Below are positions 5,076 through 8,102 of a stretch of 8,102 bases of DNA, in pieces. The stretch's first letter is position 1, and the number at the start of each line of letters is the position of its first letter. The stretch is from contig JAHLBL010000067.1 of assembly GCA_020625635.1 (NCBI GenBank), positions 1-8,102 of the forward strand, written 5' to 3'. Below the pieces are notes generated by a model. It was not told where the DNA came from and made no database searches. It was given only the letters and a program-made list of their open reading frames with translations. Source of the DNA: a bacterium (GTDB taxonomy: Bacteria; Bacillota; Clostridia; Oscillospirales; Acutalibacteraceae). A program made the position numbers and the translations under genes.

Positions 5076-5091
5076 CATTTAATGGTATAAT
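5063..5091 (+). promoter_or_regulatory. Promoter of the trmN6–rsmI–folC unit, overlapping the ferredoxin terminator
   Basis: A perfect -10 TATAAT (5086-5091) is preceded by TGG (5083-5085), forming an extended -10. A -35-like TTGCCG (5063-5068) lies 17 bp upstream, wholly inside the 3' arm of the terminator stem. The predicted start is near 5098, giving a short leader before GGAG (5115-5118) and the ATG at 5125. Confidence 0.72.
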
Positions 5092-5124
5092 CTGAAATGT
5101 AATTATTTTTATTCGGAGCTGCCT

Positions 5125-5862
5125 ATGCTTAAAGACTCAGAACACTTTGAACCGCTCGGAAACGGTATAGAGATTATCGTAAACGAGCTGTTTCATTTCT
5201 CAACCGACACGATACTTCTTGCGGATTTTGCCGCGCCGCGAAAAAACTCCCGCGCCGTTGACCTCGGCTCGGGCTGCGGAACGATTCCGCTCCTGTGGGC
5301 GAGGCACAACCGCACCGCGGAGATAACCGCCGTGGAGATCCAGCAGCAGGGCTGTGATATGGCGCGCCGCTCGGTTGAGCACAACAAGCTTAATATTAAG
5401 GTCCTTAACGCCGATCTGCGCGAGCTGAAGGGAAAGCTGCCTTTCGGGTATTTTGACCTCGTCGCGTGTAACCCGCCGTATAAGCTCGCGGGCTCGGGTA
5501 TCACGAATCCCGACGAGGAAAAGCTGCTCGCCCGCCATGAGGAAAGCTGCACGATCGACGACGTAACCGCCGCCGCTGCAAAGCTTCTGCAATTCGGCGG
5601 ACGGTTCTGTATGTGCCAGCGTCCCGAAAGACTCGCCGACGTAATGCAGTCAATGCGGAAAAACTCGCTCGAGCCTAAGCGCCTGCGGTTTGTTCAGCAA
5701 AGGCAGGACAAAGCGCCTAAGCTCTTTCTGATCGAGGGAAAACGCGGCTCCAACGCGGGCGGTCTCGTTGTGGAGAAAACTCTGTTCATTGAGGACGGCG
5801 CTGGAGAGCTCACACAGGAAATGAAGGACATCTACGGAAGCTACAAGGAGGCATATCTATGA
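5125..5862 (+). CDS. trmN6: tRNA1(Val) adenine-37 N6-methyltransferase-like protein (YabB/TrmN6)
   Basis: This 245-residue class I methyltransferase belongs to the YabB/TrmN6 (YfiC) group, which methylates N6 of A37 in tRNA1(Val) in E. coli; the tRNA target here is inferred from family. The N-terminal FHFSTDTILLADF (23-35) is the typical lead-in, followed by motif I VDLGSGCGTIP (45-55), SAM-ribose contact AVEI (E71), the ADL segment (D97) and the catalytic NPPY at 116-119, characteristic of exocyclic amino (N6) methylation. ATG 5125 has GGAG (5115-5118) 6 nt upstream. Its stop overlaps the rsmI start by 4 bp (ATGA). The Bacillus order yabB–yazA–rsmI is preserved except that no yazA-like GIY-YIG gene is present, and a ferredoxin lies between it and ricT. 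The protein is cytoplasmic. Confidence 0.9.
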   Translation: MLKDSEHFEPLGNGIEIIVNELFHFSTDTILLADFAAPRKNSRAVDLGSGCGTIPLLWARHNRTAEITAVEIQQQGCDMARRSVEHNKLNIKVLNADLRELKGKLPFGYFDLVACNPPYKLAGSGITNPDEEKLLARHEESCTIDDVTAAAAKLLQFGGRFCMCQRPERLADVMQSMRKNSLEPKRLRFVQQRQDKAPKLFLIEGKRGSNAGGLVVEKTLFIEDGAGELTQEMKDIYGSYKEAYL

Positions 5863-6677
5863 GCAAGCTCTACGTTGTAGGCACACCGATAGGCAACCTG
5901 TCGGATATGTCGCCCAGAGCGGTCGACACGCTCAGAAACGTCGATTTCATAGCGGCTGAGGACACGCGCGTGACGCTGAAGCTCCTCAACCACTTCGATA
6001 TAAAAAAGCCGATGCTCAGCTATTTTGAGCACAATAAGCGCGAGCGCGGCGAGATAATATGCAGCCGTATCCTCGGCGGAGAGGACTGCGCGATCGTCAC
6101 CGACGCGGGTATGCCGTGCATTTCGGACCCCGGTGAGGACCTGATAAAGCTGTGCGAAGAGAAAGGCATAGAGACCGTTGTCGTACCGGGTCCGAGCGCC
6201 GTTATCTCCGCGCTTGCGGTCAGCGGTCTGGAAACAGGCAGATTCTGTTTCGAGGGCTTTCTGAGCGTGAACAAAAAGAGCCGCAGGGAGCATCTTGATT
6301 CGCTGAGGGACGAGGAGCGCACGATGATTTTCTACGAAGCTCCGCACAAGCTCCCGTCCACCCTGCGTGATTTATACGAATTTTTCGGCGACAGAAAGCT
6401 TTCCATCGTCCGTGAGATCACGAAAATCCACGAGCAGGTCATACGCACTACGACGAGACACGCCGCCGAGGTTCTCGCGGACAGCGGGATCAAGGGCGAA
6501 ATCGTCCTCGTGCTGGAAGGTAAAAAACACGCCGAGACCGAGAGCTATACGCTCGAGAACGCCGTATCGCTCGCGAAAAAACTGATCGACGAGGGACTCA
6601 GGGTAAACGATGCGGCAAAGGAAGCGGCGTCGGTCACGGGCTTAAAGAAAAATGAGATTTATAAGGAACTGATATAA
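5859..6677 (+). CDS. rsmI: 16S rRNA (cytidine-1402-2'-O)-methyltransferase RsmI
   Basis: This 272-residue protein of the tetrapyrrole-methylase fold 2'-O-methylates C1402 in the decoding centre of 16S rRNA. Family signatures appear in order: YVVGTPIGNL (5-14), AAEDTR (32-37), TDAGMPCISDPG, VVPGPSAVISAL, FYEAPHKL, and GEIVLVLEG near residue 215. A short helix-turn-helix-like tail (AAKEAASVTGLKKNEIY) ends the protein, as in typical family members. Length is normal. AGGAGG (5846-5851) lies 7 nt before the ATG inside the end of trmN6, and the 4-bp ATGA overlap implies translational coupling. Its TAA stop shares one base with the ATG of folC. A cysteine occupies the position after GMP where alanine or glycine is common, a minor variation. 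Confidence 0.95.
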   Translation: MSKLYVVGTPIGNLSDMSPRAVDTLRNVDFIAAEDTRVTLKLLNHFDIKKPMLSYFEHNKRERGEIICSRILGGEDCAIVTDAGMPCISDPGEDLIKLCEEKGIETVVVPGPSAVISALAVSGLETGRFCFEGFLSVNKKSRREHLDSLRDEERTMIFYEAPHKLPSTLRDLYEFFGDRKLSIVREITKIHEQVIRTTTRHAAEVLADSGIKGEIVLVLEGKKHAETESYTLENAVSLAKKLIDEGLRVNDAAKEAASVTGLKKNEIYKELI

Positions 6678-7963
6678 TGACTGCGCAACAGGCTATAGAA
6701 AAAATCCACTCGCTCGATAAGTTCGGCTCACGTCCGGGGCTGGAAAGGATCAGGCGCTTTCTCGATATACTCGGCAACCCGCAGGACAGCCTGAGATTTG
6801 TCCACGTAGCGGGCACGAACGGCAAGGGCTCCACCTGCGCTCTGCTCAGCTCCGTGCTCGTAGAGGCAGGCTATAAGACAGGGCTTTTCATTTCCCCGTA
6901 TATAGTCGATTTCCGCGAAAGGATCCAGATAAACGGTGAGATGGTCTCTGGCGAGGTTCTTGCGGAGGCTGTGGAGCGGACATTCCCCATAATCGAAAAG
7001 CTCCGCGCGGACGACTGCGTAATAACGGAATTCGAATACGTCATGGCGCTCGAGTTTCTGATCCATAAGGAAGCCGCCTGCGATATCGTCGTGCTCGAAA
7101 CGGGAATGGGCGGACTGCTCGACTGCACTAACGTCATACTCCCCCCGATTTGCTCGGTAATAACTACAATCGGTCTCGATCACACCGCAATCCTCGGAGA
7201 TACGATCGAAAAAATAGCCGCGCAGAAATGCGGCATTATAAAAAGCGGCTCAACGGCTGTCACCTCAGCACAATGCGCAGAGGCTATGAGCGTAATAGAA
7301 GCCGACTGCGCCGATAAGGGCGTGCGGCTCGTAAAAAGCAGCAGCGTCAATACAGAGATCGTCGAGCAGACTATCCGCCGAACCGTAATGAAATACAACG
7401 GCGTTGAGCTTACTCTCCCGTTGATCGGAGAGCATCAGATCGAGAACGCCAAGACCGCTCTCGCGGCGCTGGACATTATCGGAGAGAGCTTTCCGATAAG
7501 CGCGGACGCCCTCGGAAACGGCTTTAAAAACGCTGAAAATCCCGCGAGATTTGAGCTGATGTGCGACGATCCGACCGTGATCCTGGACGGCGCTCACAAC
7601 CCGAACGGAATCGAGGCGCTGAAAAACGCCGTTATCCGCTACAACGACAAGCAGAGCGCTGTTCTCGTGCTCGGTATGCTCGCCGATAAGGACAGCCGCG
7701 GCTCGATAAAGCTTCTCAGCGGAATGTTCGACACAGTCTACACCGTTACGGTAAACAATCCGCGCACGCTGTCTGCCGAGGCGCTCGCCGAGGAATGCAA
7801 GGGCTTTTTCAACAAAGTAGTCGTGTGTAAAAATGTCCGCGAAGCCGTCACAGAAGCGTTCACTCAGGCTAAGCACAGCGACAGCCTTATGGTGATCGCG
7901 GGCTCCCTGTACCTCGCGGGCGAGATCCGCCCGATACTTCAGGACATCGTAAAAACCAACTAA
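6677..7963 (+). CDS. folC: Folylpolyglutamate synthase/dihydrofolate synthase
   Basis: This 428-residue protein of the Mur-ligase superfamily adds glutamate to folates with ATP and may also make dihydrofolate from dihydropteroate; the sequence alone does not separate the two activities. The ATP-binding P-loop VAGTNGKGST lies at 44-53, the SPY/RERIQING segment at 73-87, TEFEYVMALEF at 117-127, ETGMGGLLDCTNV at 141-153, the expected carbamylated lysine in AAQKCGIIK (K184), HQIENAKTALAAL at 253-265 and the C-terminal LDGAHNPNG at 303-311. The family block GGRLDATN appears as GGLLDCTN, a mild deviation. AAGGA (6663-6667) precedes the ATG by 9 nt, and the start overlaps the rsmI stop by one base, so it is the last visible gene of the trmN6–rsmI–folC unit. 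No clear terminator follows before the window ends. Confidence 0.95.
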   Translation: MTAQQAIEKIHSLDKFGSRPGLERIRRFLDILGNPQDSLRFVHVAGTNGKGSTCALLSSVLVEAGYKTGLFISPYIVDFRERIQINGEMVSGEVLAEAVERTFPIIEKLRADDCVITEFEYVMALEFLIHKEAACDIVVLETGMGGLLDCTNVILPPICSVITTIGLDHTAILGDTIEKIAAQKCGIIKSGSTAVTSAQCAEAMSVIEADCADKGVRLVKSSSVNTEIVEQTIRRTVMKYNGVELTLPLIGEHQIENAKTALAALDIIGESFPISADALGNGFKNAENPARFELMCDDPTVILDGAHNPNGIEALKNAVIRYNDKQSAVLVLGMLADKDSRGSIKLLSGMFDTVYTVTVNNPRTLSAEALAEECKGFFNKVVVCKNVREAVTEAFTQAKHSDSLMVIAGSLYLAGEIRPILQDIVKTN

Positions 7964-8102
7964 ACGCTTAACGGGGACGGAGCAACATAGAATTTACGAG
8001 CAATTATGCTAATCTTTACCTCTCCACCTCCTCAGTTAGTTCTTCGTGCTAAATCAAACGCCAGCCCCGCCGTTGATGTAGTTTTCTGCCAAACTCAACC
8101 TT
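7964..8102. other. Non-coding tail, possible dispersed repeat or edge of another gene
   Basis: No recognised gene, RNA or clear terminator is seen in these 139 bp. On the plus strand an open frame begins at ATG 8006 and runs to the window end (about 32 codons, containing FTSPPPQLVLRAKSNASP), but it has no Shine-Dalgarno. On the minus strand AGGAGGTG (complement of 8025-8032) is followed only by very short frames. An imperfect inverted repeat pairs ATCAAACG (8053-8060) with CGTTGAT (8070-8076). The base composition differs from the flanking gene. I suspect an intergenic repeat, but cannot confirm copy number from one window. Confidence 0.3.

Noticed and set aside
7265..7876. Minus-strand 203-residue open frame opposite folC
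   Set aside because: It is antisense to folC, which keeps all its family motifs. The codon structure of folC explains the open frame.
1..8102. CRISPR array, IS element, tRNA or rRNA gene
   Set aside because: No spaced direct repeats, transposase motifs, terminal inverted repeats or cloverleaf-like sequence were seen while reading both strands.

Overview
The window reads as chromosomal DNA of a low-GC-lineage but fairly GC-rich clostridium, most like gut Oscillospiraceae/Ruminococcaceae. The reasons are a holB–ricT–(ferredoxin)–trmN6(yabB)–rsmI gene order that parallels the Bacillus holB–yaaT–yabA–yabB–yazA–rsmI region, strong AGGAGG-type ribosome binding sites before most genes, a clostridial 2[4Fe-4S] ferredoxin, and an MsmX/UgpC-type sugar ABC ATPase. 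This placement is inferred from gene content and is not a database result. No phage, IS element, CRISPR array, tRNA or rRNA was recognised.

Layout. 1-444 is the 3' end of a sugar ABC transporter ATPase, closed by one clear terminator hairpin (453-476) and a second, related hairpin (517-546). 594-1391 is a stand-alone class I SAM methyltransferase with its own extended -10 promoter; it ends in a terminator (1377-1419) that works in both directions. Converging on that terminator from the minus strand is a compact operon of three small uncharacterised proteins (2304 down to 1438). A 215-bp divergent gap with two inverted repeats follows. The plus-strand unit is then YfcE-family phosphoesterase (2520-2993), DNA polymerase III delta' (3010-3855) and RicT/YaaT (3843-4715). 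A 56-residue ferredoxin (4859-5029) with its own strong promoter and terminator sits next. The last unit, with its own promoter, is trmN6-like methyltransferase (5125-5862), rsmI (5859-6677) and folC (6677-7963), joined by 4-bp and 1-bp overlaps. The final 139 bp hold no recognised gene and may belong to an intergenic repeat.

How the genes work together. The plus-strand genes are mostly housekeeping: clamp loading (HolB), RNA maturation and developmental control (RicT), tRNA and 16S rRNA modification (TrmN6, RsmI), folate polyglutamylation (FolC) and electron transfer (ferredoxin). The ATPase and the ferredoxin contain no GCG alanine codon and favour GCT/GTT/AAG, whereas the neighbours use GCG/GCC freely; this suggests both are highly expressed. 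The least explained part is the three-gene small-protein operon, whose products have an SDP-containing helical motif, a Pro-rich linker and two short hydrophobic C-terminal segments.
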